NCBI RefSeq assembly: GCF_024228675.1
Contig: NZ_CP100461.1
Coordinates: forward strand, 3,283,398 to 3,347,397
DNA length: 64,000 bases
Direction of reading: 5' to 3'
DNA from: Salinigranum marinum
Lineage (GTDB): Archaea > Halobacteriota > Halobacteria > Halobacteriales > Haloferacaceae
Each line of letters starts with the position of its first letter. Within the stretch, counting starts at the first letter, position 1. Made by a program: the position numbers and the translations under genes. Below, piece by piece: positions 43,955-52,209 of the stretch. Under the pieces are notes generated by a model. That model was not told the DNA's origin. It made no database searches and was given only the letters and a program-made list of their open reading frames with translations.

Positions 43955-44623
43955 ATGTTCGCTGACAGGACCGATGCGGGCGAGCGACTCGCCGACCGGC
44001 TCGTGAGCGAGGGCATCGAGGCCGACGTGGTGTTGGCCATCCCGCGCGGCGGCCTCCCGGTGGGTCGAGCGGTCGCGGACCGACTCGGCGCGCCGCTGGA
44101 CGTGGTCGTGGCGGTGAAAGTCGGCGCGCCGGGCAACCCCGAACTCGCCGTCGGCGCGGTCGCCGGCGACGGGAGCGTCTGGACGAACGACGACCTCGTC
44201 GCCCGACTCGGCGTCGACGACGAGTACCTGAAGACGGAACAGGCGAACAGACAGGCCGCCGCCTCGCAGAAGGTTCGGCAGTACCGGGGCGGCGACCCGC
44301 TCCCGCCGCTGGCGGGCAAGCAGGCCGTCGTCGTCGACGACGGTCTCGCGACGGGGGCGACGGCGCTCGCGTGCGTCCGGCAGGTGCAGGCGGCCGGTGC
44401 CGAGGCCGTGGTGCTCGCGGTGCCGGTCGCGTCGCCCGACTCCGCGGCGCGGGTCCGCGACGAGGGCGCGACCGTCGTCGCGGTCGACACACCCGAGCTG
44501 TTCGGTGCCGTCGGGCAGTACTACCGCGACTTCCGACAGGTGCGCGACGCGGAGGCGCTGTCGTATCTCGACGATCCAGACGAGGCCAACGGGCCCAACG
44601 GAACTGACGAGACCGACGCGTGA
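43955..44623 (+). CDS. Phosphoribosyltransferase-family protein
   Basis: 222 residues. VLAIPRGGLPVGRAVADRLG near the N terminus and VVVDDGLATGATALACV (PRPP-binding DDG.aTG.Ta) are the type I PRTase core. GGTTTTAGGC near 43925 is the TATA region. Similar haloarchaeal proteins stand alone, so substrate base is unknown. The C-terminal ~15 residues are acidic and Asn-rich. Confidence 0.92.
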   Translation: MFADRTDAGERLADRLVSEGIEADVVLAIPRGGLPVGRAVADRLGAPLDVVVAVKVGAPGNPELAVGAVAGDGSVWTNDDLVARLGVDDEYLKTEQANRQAAASQKVRQYRGGDPLPPLAGKQAVVVDDGLATGATALACVRQVQAAGAEAVVLAVPVASPDSAARVRDEGATVVAVDTPELFGAVGQYYRDFRQVRDAEALSYLDDPDEANGPNGTDETDA

Positions 44624-44678
44624 GGCGGGCCCGAGCGGGTTCGCGGGGCTTAACCACGTTCGCGGGGTAGACGAGCAC

Positions 44679-45821
44679 ATGACCGACGCGGAGTCCCGCG
44701 AGTTCTGCCCCCGCTGTGGCGACCCGGTCCCCGACCGTTCCGAGCCGCTCCCGGGCCAGCCACGCGAGCGGGACGCGGTGCTCTGTAACGCCTGTTACTT
44801 CGCCGACTTCGACCTCGTCGACGCGCCCGAGCGCATCGAGGTCCAGGTCTGTTCGAGCTGTGGGGCGGTCCAGCGCGGGAACCGCTGGGTGGACGTGGGC
44901 GCACAGGACTACACCGACGTCGCCGTCGACGAGGTGACCGCGGCGCTCGGCGTCCACCTCAACGCCGAGGACGTCCGGTGGGGCGTCGAGGCCGAGCAGG
45001 TCGACGAGAACACGATCCGGATGCACTGTAGTTTCTCGGGCGTCGTCCGCGGCACGCACGTCGAGGAGGCGGTCACCGTCCCGGTGCTGATCGCCCGGGG
45101 GACGTGCAACCGCTGTGGGCGCATCGCGGGCGGCTACTACGCCGCGCTCGTCCAGGTGCGGGCCGACGACCGGACGCCGACGTCAGAGGAGCGCTCGCGC
45201 GCGGTGGAGATCGCCGAGGCGTACATCGCCGAACGGGAGGCGACGGGCGACCGCAACGCGTTCATCTCCGACGTCTCGGAGGAGGACGACGGCGTCGACA
45301 TCAAGATCTCGACGAACCAGATGGGGGGCGGCGTCGCCAAACGGATCACGCGCGAACTCGGGGGGAACGTCGAGGAGTACCCGACGCTCGTGACCGAGGA
45401 CGGCGACGGCAACGAAGTGTACCGAGTAACGTTCGCGGTGCGACTCCCGCGGTACCCGCCGGGGACCGTCGTCGACCCCGAGGACGGCGACGGACCGGTC
45501 CTCGTCCGGAGCGCCCGCCGGCGGCTGAAGGGCGTCCGGCTCGCGACGGGCGAGAGCTACGAGGCGGCGTTCGACGAGGGGATCGCACCGGACGCCCGTC
45601 GGCTCGGCACGCGGTCGGACGGCGCGGAGACCACCGTCGTCACCGTCGAGGACGACCACGCGGTGCAGCTCCTCGACCCCGAGACGTACGAGGCGAAGAC
45701 GGTCCCACGCCCGGACTACTTCGATCCGTCGGCCGAGACGGTGCGGGTGCTCAAGAGTCGCGCTGGATTACACATCCTCCCCGGCTCGACCGACGAGGAC
45801 GACGAAGACGGGCCGGCGTAG
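44679..45821 (+). CDS. nmd3: NMD3-family ribosome export/assembly protein homologue
   Basis: 380 residues from ATG 44679; GCTTAACC at ~44648 is the TATA region. Zinc ribbons CPRCG...CNACY, CSSCG and CNRCG in the first 170 residues, then DVSEEDDGVDIKISTNQMGGGVAKRITRELGG, characteristic of archaeal NMD3. In eukaryotes NMD3 is a 60S export adaptor that acts with eIF6; the archaeal protein likely monitors large-subunit maturation. Confidence 0.93.
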   Translation: MTDAESREFCPRCGDPVPDRSEPLPGQPRERDAVLCNACYFADFDLVDAPERIEVQVCSSCGAVQRGNRWVDVGAQDYTDVAVDEVTAALGVHLNAEDVRWGVEAEQVDENTIRMHCSFSGVVRGTHVEEAVTVPVLIARGTCNRCGRIAGGYYAALVQVRADDRTPTSEERSRAVEIAEAYIAEREATGDRNAFISDVSEEDDGVDIKISTNQMGGGVAKRITRELGGNVEEYPTLVTEDGDGNEVYRVTFAVRLPRYPPGTVVDPEDGDGPVLVRSARRRLKGVRLATGESYEAAFDEGIAPDARRLGTRSDGAETTVVTVEDDHAVQLLDPETYEAKTVPRPDYFDPSAETVRVLKSRAGLHILPGSTDEDDEDGPA

Positions 45822-45928
45822 CCGGCGAAACGGTCCGTCGGATGGCGAACCCGACGAGCGGGGCTGCGGTTCGGCTAGCGGGGACGACGCCGAGCTGGAG
45901 TCGGCCGTCGACCGAGCGAGCGACGCGG

Positions 45929-46120
45929 TCAGTCGGCGCTGGCGGACCGGTTCTTCGCGGCCGCGTGTGAGACGAACGCTTCCCGAACGGCGATGCCGTG
46001 CCTGCCGAGCGACCGGACCATCTCGGACTCCGAGCAGCCGGCACGGTGTGCCGCCTGTGTCAGCGAGAGGGTTCCGCTGCGGTACAGGGTCAGCGCCGTT
46101 GTGAGGGCGTGTGTGTGCAT
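45929..46120 (-). CDS. Small helix-turn-helix-like protein, 63 residues
   Basis: MHTHALTTALTLYRSGTLSL opens, then TQAAHRAGCSESEMVRSLGRHGI forms a clear helix-turn-helix with a short tail. Possibly a DNA-binding or antitoxin-like protein (UPF0175-like architecture), but no toxin is adjacent. ATATACTTAA at ~46152-46162 on the minus strand is its TATA region. The 280-base upstream region to 46400 is AT-rich and gene-free. Confidence 0.7.
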   Translation of the reverse strand: MHTHALTTALTLYRSGTLSLTQAAHRAGCSESEMVRSLGRHGIAVREAFVSHAAAKNRSASAD

Positions 46121-46400
46121 CGTCGTACGATCATCTGTACAGGTGCATGGTTGTTAAGTATATCGTGAGATACTGTGTCAAAGCTGCAGGTACTCTCGCC
46201 ATAACGTGCTTATTCCACCAGTTTTTGTCCCGTATAGGCTGACGATTAGTTACAATAATGAACGATCATGTTAGTTACGTCGGCGGAGCGTCGGATTCGG
46301 TGGAAGTTCGTTTCGTTCGCCGGTCGACGCGGTGCCGAGCCACGGCTGACGGCGTCGCCTGGCGGGAGAACGGCGCGACTGCTCCGTCCTCGCGGGCGTC

Positions 46401-48269
46401 TCACTCGCCCCAGACGTCCGATAGCGGGTGACGGCGGCCGTCGTCGGACGACGAGGACGACGAGGACGATGACGAAGAGGGAGCAGAAGACGACGTCGAC
46501 GACGTGGACGAGGATGCGGACCCGGGAGAGGTGGAACCCGAGTTCGACGACGCGGACGACCCCCGCGATCCCCGTGACCCGCGCTCGACGCGTCCCGGCG
46601 TGGGCGCGGCGTCGACGCCGGCGAGCGCGCTGGCCGGGTCGAACGCGGGGAGGTCCGGGACACACATCGCGTCGACCTGCTCGCTGAACCACGGCGGGAG
46701 GTCGGTCCGCGCGCGGTCGAACAGGTCGAGGAGGCTCGAATCCGCCAGATACGTCGCGCCGTAGTCGTCGGGCGCGCGGACGACCCGCCCACACGCCTGG
46801 ATCACCGTCCGGAGCGCGGCGCGGTGGTACCACGCCCACTGGCCGTCTTCGAGTCGGCGCGCGACCCGCGAGTCCGAGGTGTTGAGATACGGCGCCTTAC
46901 AGATGACCTGCCACCGGCAGAGCTCGCCCTTGAGGTCGAGCGCCTCCTCCATCTTCACCGAGAGGAACAGGTCGGGATCCGAACGCTCCTTCCATCGGGT
47001 CAACGCCGCGTCCCGGTCGTCGCGGTCGTGTGCGTGGACCCGCGCCCCGACGCCCATCCCCGCGAGGCGGTCGTGGAGACGCTCCTGAATGTGGTAGGAG
47101 TGACAGTGAACGAGCCCTTTCTCGTCGGGATGCTCACTTAAAAGACGGACGAGCAGGCGTGCGATCTTCGGGATCGTCTCGTCGCGGTGGTCGTACGTCA
47201 TCTTCCCCTGGGTCACGTCGTACAGCGGCCGGTGTTCCAGGGGGAAGGTGTGCGGGACGTCGACGAGCGCGACCCGGTCGGGGTCGAGTCCCACGCCGCG
47301 GCAGAACGCCGCCTTGTTGAGGATCGTCGCCGACAGCAGAGCGAACCGGTTGCCGCGGTCCCAGACGGTGTGTTTCAGGTAGCGCGCGGGGTCGAGGGGT
47401 TTGATCCGTATCGAGGACCCGGCCCCGTCGGGCTGGTCGACGACCCACGTCGTCGGCGACCGCGGGTCGCGGGCGTCGTCGACGAACCACTTCAACTCGG
47501 AGATGAGTTCCTGCAGGCGGTCGCGGCGGGCCGCCTCGTCGGGCGACAGTTCCGACTTCGCGAGGAGCGCATCCTTCGCCCGCGTGCACGTGCCGACGAG
47601 CGCGTCGGCAAACTTCACCGTGCGTTCGAGGGGGTCCTCGGCGTCGGAAACGGCGGGCACGCGGAGGTCGTCCCAGACGGGGACCGTCCGCGGGGTGAGA
47701 TCGATCGTGGCGTACATCTCGGCCCACTCCGCCAGGCCGTGGGCCTCGTCGATCACCACGACGTCCCGCTTGCGGAAGACGTCCGATCCCGCGGTCTGCA
47801 TGAAGTACGCGAGCGTCATCGCCGCGATCCGTCTGTTCGAGGCGATTGCGCGCGCGGAGTAGTACGGACAGCGGTGTTTGACCGGGCAGTCGAACCCCCG
47901 CTGGCGGGCACAGGGTGCCTGGTTCACGGGGGTATCCTCCTCCCCGTCGAGGATGCAGTTGTAGTTCCGTTTGCCCCGGATGACCTGGAAGTCGTCGAGT
48001 AGGGAGTCGGCGGCGACGTCGTCGAGCTGGGAGACCTGCGGCGTGGTGTAGTACGCGTCCGTCGCGTCCCTGGGTCTGGACTCCTCGACGGTCGCCGCGG
48101 CACCGCAGATGGCGCGCGCCAGGAGGGACTTCCCGCTCCCGGTCGGCGCGCGGACCAACACGACGTCGTTACCGGCGGCGAAGGCGTCGCGGATGTCACG
48201 CAGTGCCCGTTCCTGCGCGCCCCGGTAGGCGGGCGCGGGGAACTCGTCGACGATGCGGGCGGGATCCAC
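46401..48269 (-). CDS. XPD/Rad3-like superfamily 2 DNA helicase with Ser-rich tail
   Basis: 622 residues. Walker A APTGSGKSLLAR, DEAH box VIDEAHGL, and the iron-sulfur cysteines NYNCI...APCARQRGFDCPVKHRCPYY (four Cys, ~104-137) identify an XPD/DinG-type helicase; QACGRVVRAPDDYG is motif VI. It unwinds DNA 5' to 3' in repair. The last ~60 residues are a low-complexity Ser-rich tail ending DDGRRHPLSDVWGE, encoded by TCG/TCC repeats and not part of the helicase fold. Single gene. Confidence 0.94.
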   Translation of the reverse strand: MDPARIVDEFPAPAYRGAQERALRDIRDAFAAGNDVVLVRAPTGSGKSLLARAICGAAATVEESRPRDATDAYYTTPQVSQLDDVAADSLLDDFQVIRGKRNYNCILDGEEDTPVNQAPCARQRGFDCPVKHRCPYYSARAIASNRRIAAMTLAYFMQTAGSDVFRKRDVVVIDEAHGLAEWAEMYATIDLTPRTVPVWDDLRVPAVSDAEDPLERTVKFADALVGTCTRAKDALLAKSELSPDEAARRDRLQELISELKWFVDDARDPRSPTTWVVDQPDGAGSSIRIKPLDPARYLKHTVWDRGNRFALLSATILNKAAFCRGVGLDPDRVALVDVPHTFPLEHRPLYDVTQGKMTYDHRDETIPKIARLLVRLLSEHPDEKGLVHCHSYHIQERLHDRLAGMGVGARVHAHDRDDRDAALTRWKERSDPDLFLSVKMEEALDLKGELCRWQVICKAPYLNTSDSRVARRLEDGQWAWYHRAALRTVIQACGRVVRAPDDYGATYLADSSLLDLFDRARTDLPPWFSEQVDAMCVPDLPAFDPASALAGVDAAPTPGRVERGSRGSRGSSASSNSGSTSPGSASSSTSSTSSSAPSSSSSSSSSSSDDGRRHPLSDVWGE

Positions 48270-48299
48270 ACCGGAGGGTCGTGACTGCGGCTGGTAAAG

Positions 48300-48536
48300 C
48301 TAGCGTTCGTTGGCGTCGCCGGCGGCGTCCTCGGACAGAGCGGCGACGTCCGCTTCGGTGGCGTCGCGCTCTTCGGGGAGTCGCTCGACGCAGTCGAAGC
48401 AGAGGAAGTGATCGGTGCCGTCGGCGAGTTCGAGGTCGATCCCACCGGAGGACTCGCCCGCGAACGTCCAGAAGTCGCCGATGCCGCCGCCGATTCTGAC
48501 CTTGGAGCCGCAGCCGTCGCAGCGTTGTACGCCCAT
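48300..48536 (-). CDS. Small haloarchaeal zinc-binding protein, 78 residues
   Basis: MGVQRCDGCGSKVRIGGGIG then DFWTFAGESSGGIDLELADGTDHFLCFDCVERLPEER. CDGCG and CFDC form a zinc ribbon. Conserved in haloarchaea as an uncharacterised DUF (I recall DUF7561). TTATCC at ~48561-48566 on the minus strand lies ~26 nt before ATG 48536. Role unknown. Confidence 0.85.
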   Translation of the reverse strand: MGVQRCDGCGSKVRIGGGIGDFWTFAGESSGGIDLELADGTDHFLCFDCVERLPEERDATEADVAALSEDAAGDANER

Positions 48537-48774
48537 CGCCCGACGTAGGGCTGGGCGTCGGATAAGCGCGACGGGGGTCGCGTGGCTTCCGGATCGGGCC
48601 CCGCGAGACATCGAGAGACGGCCGTGCGCTGCCCTCACGCGCGGGCACGGACGCGACGAACCGTCTTCTCTTCCCCAGCCGAGACGGCCCGGACGGAGCC
48701 CGGCCGCGGTCCCTCGCACGCCGTGGCCTCGGCCCGATGGCCCCGACAGCGTACAGGCCGGAACAATGGCACGG

Positions 48775-48898
48775 GGTGCGGTGGCGCGGCCGGTCCGACG
48801 CCGGTCGGACCGCCGCGCGAGGGATGAGGACACGAGCGAACACCGTGAGCGAGTGTCCGAATCGGTTGGGGAGGCTCGTGGCCGCACCGCCCTGGCGA
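48775..48898 (+). repeat. Structured intergenic element, copy C
   Basis: GTGCGGTGGCGCGGC, hairpin GGTCCGAC-gccg-GTCGGACC, GCCGCGCGAGGG, second arm GGACAC ... GTGTCC, then GGTTGGGGAGGC and CCGCACCGCCCTGGCGA. GTGCGG pairs with CCGCAC. The most complete of the copies. It lies in the 528-base gap 48537-49064 between a zinc-protein gene and the YkgJ gene; the rest of the gap holds only a TATA region (AACATAG at ~49028) for the latter. Confidence 0.7.
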
Positions 48899-49064
48899 CC
48901 GTGCTATCGTTCTCTCTGCGCCACGTCGACTGACCTGTTCCTGCTCCTCACACCGACCGATCACTCCTCCCGCCACCGACCGAACACGTCCGACACGTTC
49001 ACCGGAGTCGAAACTTGTTCGAAAGATAACATAGTTTCATGACGTGCAACACCGTACCACACGC

Positions 49065-49949
49065 ATGGAGGTGAACTGCGAGGGCTGTGCGGGCTGTTGC
49101 ATCGACTGGCGGCCCGTTTCACCCGTGCCTCTGGACCACGAGCGCCGAAGCGGACGCCTCCCGCTGGACGACACGTACAACCTCGTCTCGTTGACGCGCG
49201 ACGAGATCGGGCGGTTCGTCGACGCGGGCCACGGCGACGCGCTCACGCCCCGGCTCTGGCGACCGGCCGACGGCGACGCGTCAGTGACGATCGACGACCG
49301 CGCGGTAGCGGCGATCGACGGCCGGCCGGCGTTCGTCGTCGGCCTCCGCAAGCCGCCCAAACCGGTCGCGCCGTTCGGCCTCGACCGCCGGTGGCTCCGG
49401 GGGTGCGTCTTTCTGGACCCCGACAGCCTGCAGTGTCGGATCCACGGCGACCACCTGTACCCCGGCGAGTGCGCCGACTACCCCGGCCACAACCTCGCGC
49501 TCGACCGCGAGACCGAGTGCGAGCGGGTCGAGCGCGTCTACGGCGGGGAGCGACTCGTCGACGGGCGCGATCCGCCGACCGGACACCTCCGGCTGGGGCC
49601 GGCGGCGCTCGGGACGACGGTGTTCGCCCACCCCGACCCCGCCCGCCTCGATGGCGTGGCCGACCGCCTCGTCGCCGGAACGCTCCGGCCCGCCGACCGC
49701 GCCGAGTTCGTCGGATACGCGGTGGCCTCGTTGCCGGGGTCGCTCACGGTCGACGACGACCGTGCGGCGGCGGTTCGCGAGGCGGTCCTGGGATCGTCGT
49801 CGTGGCTCTCCGGCGTGCTCGACGCCTGGGCGGCCCGGGCGACGGCCGTCGGCGACGACGCCTCGAACGCGGCGCTCGGGATCGAAGACGAGGCGGGAGC
49901 GCCGGCGACGCCGGGGTGGGACGCGATCCATCCCGGCGGCGAGGGCTGA
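49065..49949 (+). CDS. YkgJ-family cysteine-cluster protein
   Basis: 294 residues from ATG 49065. CEGCAGCC at residues 5-12 and later GCVFLD...LQCRIH...YPGECADYP make up the YkgJ (CxxCxxCC) metal-binding cluster; a zinc or Fe-S site is likely. The C-terminal ~120 residues are Ala-rich helix. Related proteins are linked with flagellin or lipid modification but the archaeal role is unknown. AACATAGTTT at 49028-49037 is the TATA region. Confidence 0.9.
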   Translation: MEVNCEGCAGCCIDWRPVSPVPLDHERRSGRLPLDDTYNLVSLTRDEIGRFVDAGHGDALTPRLWRPADGDASVTIDDRAVAAIDGRPAFVVGLRKPPKPVAPFGLDRRWLRGCVFLDPDSLQCRIHGDHLYPGECADYPGHNLALDRETECERVERVYGGERLVDGRDPPTGHLRLGPAALGTTVFAHPDPARLDGVADRLVAGTLRPADRAEFVGYAVASLPGSLTVDDDRAAAVREAVLGSSSWLSGVLDAWAARATAVGDDASNAALGIEDEAGAPATPGWDAIHPGGEG

Positions 49950-49992
49950 TCCGGCGGCAAGGGTTAATTCGTTTCCGCCCCTGGAAGAGTGT

Positions 49993-51051
49993 ATGAAGGT
50001 ATTCGTCACGGGTGCGACAGGGTTCGTCGGGAGCCGACTCGTCCCGGCACTGCTGTCGGCGGGACACGAGGTGGCCGTCCTGACCCGCGACGCGACGCGA
50101 TACGGCGGCCCACCGGACGTGCACGTGGTCGAGGGTGACCTCGTCGCGTCGGGGCCGTTCCGGCTCGTCGATCCTGGCGACGGAGACGACGCCTCGAACG
50201 CGGCGTCAGCGACGCCGATAGAGGGGACGCTCGGCGAGGTCCTGTCGCCGCTGGGGATCGACGCGGCGTACTACCTGGTCCACTCGATGGGGACGGGAAG
50301 CGACTTCGAGACGAGGGACCGCACGGCCGCGCGGACGTTCACCCGCGGGCTCTCGGAGGCGGGCGTCGAGCGGGTGATCTACCTCGGCGGGCTGGGGGCT
50401 GACAGCGACCGGTTGTCGCCGCATCTCCGGTCGCGGCGGGAGGTCGAGCGGATCCTCGGCGACGGGACGGCGGCGCTGACGACGCTCCGGGCGGCGATCG
50501 TCATCGGCGAGGGGAGCGCGAGCTTCGAGCTCATCCGCCAGCTCTCGTCGCGACTGCCGGTGATGGTGACGCCGCGGTGGGTCGAGACCCCGTGCCAGCC
50601 GGTGGCGGTCGACGACGTCGTCGCCTACCTCGTCGGCGTGCTCGACGTCCCCGAGACAGTCGGGGAGACGTACGAGGTCGGCGGGCCCGAGGTCATGACC
50701 TACCGCGAGATCATGCGACGGACGGGACGCCAGTTGGGACAGGAGCCGCACATCGTCTCGGTGCCCGTGCTCACGCCGCGGTTGTCGGCGTACTGGCTCG
50801 ACCTGGTGACCGACGTGCCGCGGGAGGTCGCCCACCCGCTCATCGAGGGGCTGAAAAACCCCGTCGTCGTGAGCGACACGCGCATCCAGGGGCTCGTCCA
50901 GGTCGATCATACCCCGTTCGACGTCGCCGTCGCCCGGGCGCTTGGGCACGAACCGGAGCCGGATCGGACGCTGACCGTCGAGGTCCGCGAACCGGCCGAC
51001 GACCGCTTCGAGTCCGGGCCGGAGACCGAGGCGGGACCGGGGGTACAGTGA
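49993..51051 (+). CDS. NAD(P)-binding SDR-like protein (NDUFA9/YbjT type)
   Basis: 352 residues. VFVTGATGFVGSRLVPALL is the atypical-SDR cofactor loop; VIYLGGLGADSDRLSPHLRSRREVERIL and VEVGGPEVMTYREIMRRTGRQLG-type downstream motifs (EVGGPEVMTYREIM) are those of NDUFA9-like SDR proteins. The YxxxK pair is not preserved, so it may bind NADP(H) without dehydrogenase action. GGGTTAATTCG at ~49961 supports a leaderless ATG 49993. The next gene begins 16 bases later, same operon. Confidence 0.92.
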   Translation: MKVFVTGATGFVGSRLVPALLSAGHEVAVLTRDATRYGGPPDVHVVEGDLVASGPFRLVDPGDGDDASNAASATPIEGTLGEVLSPLGIDAAYYLVHSMGTGSDFETRDRTAARTFTRGLSEAGVERVIYLGGLGADSDRLSPHLRSRREVERILGDGTAALTTLRAAIVIGEGSASFELIRQLSSRLPVMVTPRWVETPCQPVAVDDVVAYLVGVLDVPETVGETYEVGGPEVMTYREIMRRTGRQLGQEPHIVSVPVLTPRLSAYWLDLVTDVPREVAHPLIEGLKNPVVVSDTRIQGLVQVDHTPFDVAVARALGHEPEPDRTLTVEVREPADDRFESGPETEAGPGVQ

Positions 51052-51067
51052 CGGGGACGACGCGACG

Positions 51068-51793
51068 ATGACGGCGGCGGGAGAGGACGCGCCGCAGTAC
51101 GGCGAGACGTGGGTGTACGAGAGCATCGTCGGCGCGCTCCCCGGTGCCTCGCTGTCGGGGCGGGCGGCGATCGCGCTGCAGATCGCGATCTTCCAGGCGA
51201 GCCTGTTCGTCCTCGCGTGGGTGTACGATCTCTGGGCCGTGGTGCCAGCGGGAACGGCCGCCATCGGCGTCGCGGCGGTCGGGAGCGCGCTCATGCTCCG
51301 GTTCAGCACCGCCACGCGGAAACTCGACCTGCCACCGACGTACCAGCGCTTTCTCTTCTCCTCGGGGATCGAGGTGGTGCTCGGCGTCTTAGCGTTCGTT
51401 GCGCTCGTCACCCACCTGTTCGTCTACGGTCCGCAGTCGGGCGACTCGGCGCTGTTGCCGGCGCTGCTCGGCCCCGACCCGCCGGTGATCGTCGTCTACC
51501 TCATGTTACTGGTCCTCTGGGACCTCTGTTACCGCATCGGGACGTCGTGGTGGGCGGCCGTCGTCGCGGCGTGGCGCTCGTACCGGTACACGTTCGACGC
51601 CGACACCGCCGCGGCGCTCAGGCGAACGGACGCGAACAACGTCGCGTTCGGACTGATCCAGATCGCGCTCTTGCCGTTTCTCCGGGAGCAGCCCGTGCTG
51701 TTCGCGGCCGTCGCGGGACACGTCGTCGCGGTGACCGTCGTCTCGACGGTGGCGTTCGCGACGATCGAAACGGAGGACGCTACTGCTGTTTGA
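51068..51793 (+). CDS. Uncharacterised haloarchaeal integral membrane protein
   Basis: 241 residues with six hydrophobic segments (IALQIAIFQASLFVLAW; VVPAGTAAIGVAAVGSALML; IEVVLGVLAFVALVTHLFV; PVIVVYLMLLVLWDL; VAFGLIQIALLPFL; VLFAAVAGHVVAVTVVST). RYTFDADTAAALRRTDANN forms a cytoplasmic loop. No named family recognised. Probably co-transcribed with the SDR gene; its end overlaps the opposing DUF5786-type gene by 14 bases. Confidence 0.85.
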   Translation: MTAAGEDAPQYGETWVYESIVGALPGASLSGRAAIALQIAIFQASLFVLAWVYDLWAVVPAGTAAIGVAAVGSALMLRFSTATRKLDLPPTYQRFLFSSGIEVVLGVLAFVALVTHLFVYGPQSGDSALLPALLGPDPPVIVVYLMLLVLWDLCYRIGTSWWAAVVAAWRSYRYTFDADTAAALRRTDANNVAFGLIQIALLPFLREQPVLFAAVAGHVVAVTVVSTVAFATIETEDATAV

Positions 51794-51953
51794 TCCGCTT
51801 GAACTGGTCGAGAAGTGCCTCAGTGGAGTCACCGGAGTCGTACTCGAGCGTGCCGTGGTAGACGACGCGCTCGTCGTCGAACGCGGCGTCCACTGTCGAG
51901 GTCTTCTGTTCGCGGCGCTCGTGCTCGTCCTCGTCATAGGCACCCATTGACAT
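51780..51953 (-). CDS. Small acidic haloarchaeal protein (DUF5786-like), 57 residues
   Basis: MSMGAYDEDEHERREQKTST then VDAAFDDERVVYHGTLEYDS and GDSTEALLDQFKRIKQQ. Matches a short haloarchaeal family I recall as DUF5786; charged, no motif of known function. TTATATATT at 51980-51989 on the minus strand is a strong TATA box ~30 nt upstream, so it is likely highly expressed. ATG 51953 or 51947. Confidence 0.85.
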   Translation of the reverse strand: MSMGAYDEDEHERREQKTSTVDAAFDDERVVYHGTLEYDSGDSTEALLDQFKRIKQQ

Positions 51954-52209
51954 GGTACGTGTTACCTTGGAATGTTGCCAATATATAATTTCCGGTGAAC
52001 GACCCCCCAGTGGTGGAAAAATCAACGGCCGGCGGGCGGGTAACGAACCTCGCTGCCGTCGGCGATCGGCCGAGACGACGGGCGGCGCGTCGCGACGCGG
52101 CCGGCCACCCTTCGCACGGCGATCCTCGCGGGTCGATTTCGGGGCGACCACGTCGGCCCCCGCGCGGCCACGACCGACAGTATAAACGCCCCGACCGAGT
52201 AGGACGGTC

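Noticed and set aside
46268-46687. Plus-strand frame with an acidic Asp/Glu-rich product opposite the helicase tail
   Set aside because: It lies antisense to the helicase Ser tail and has no promoter or homologue.
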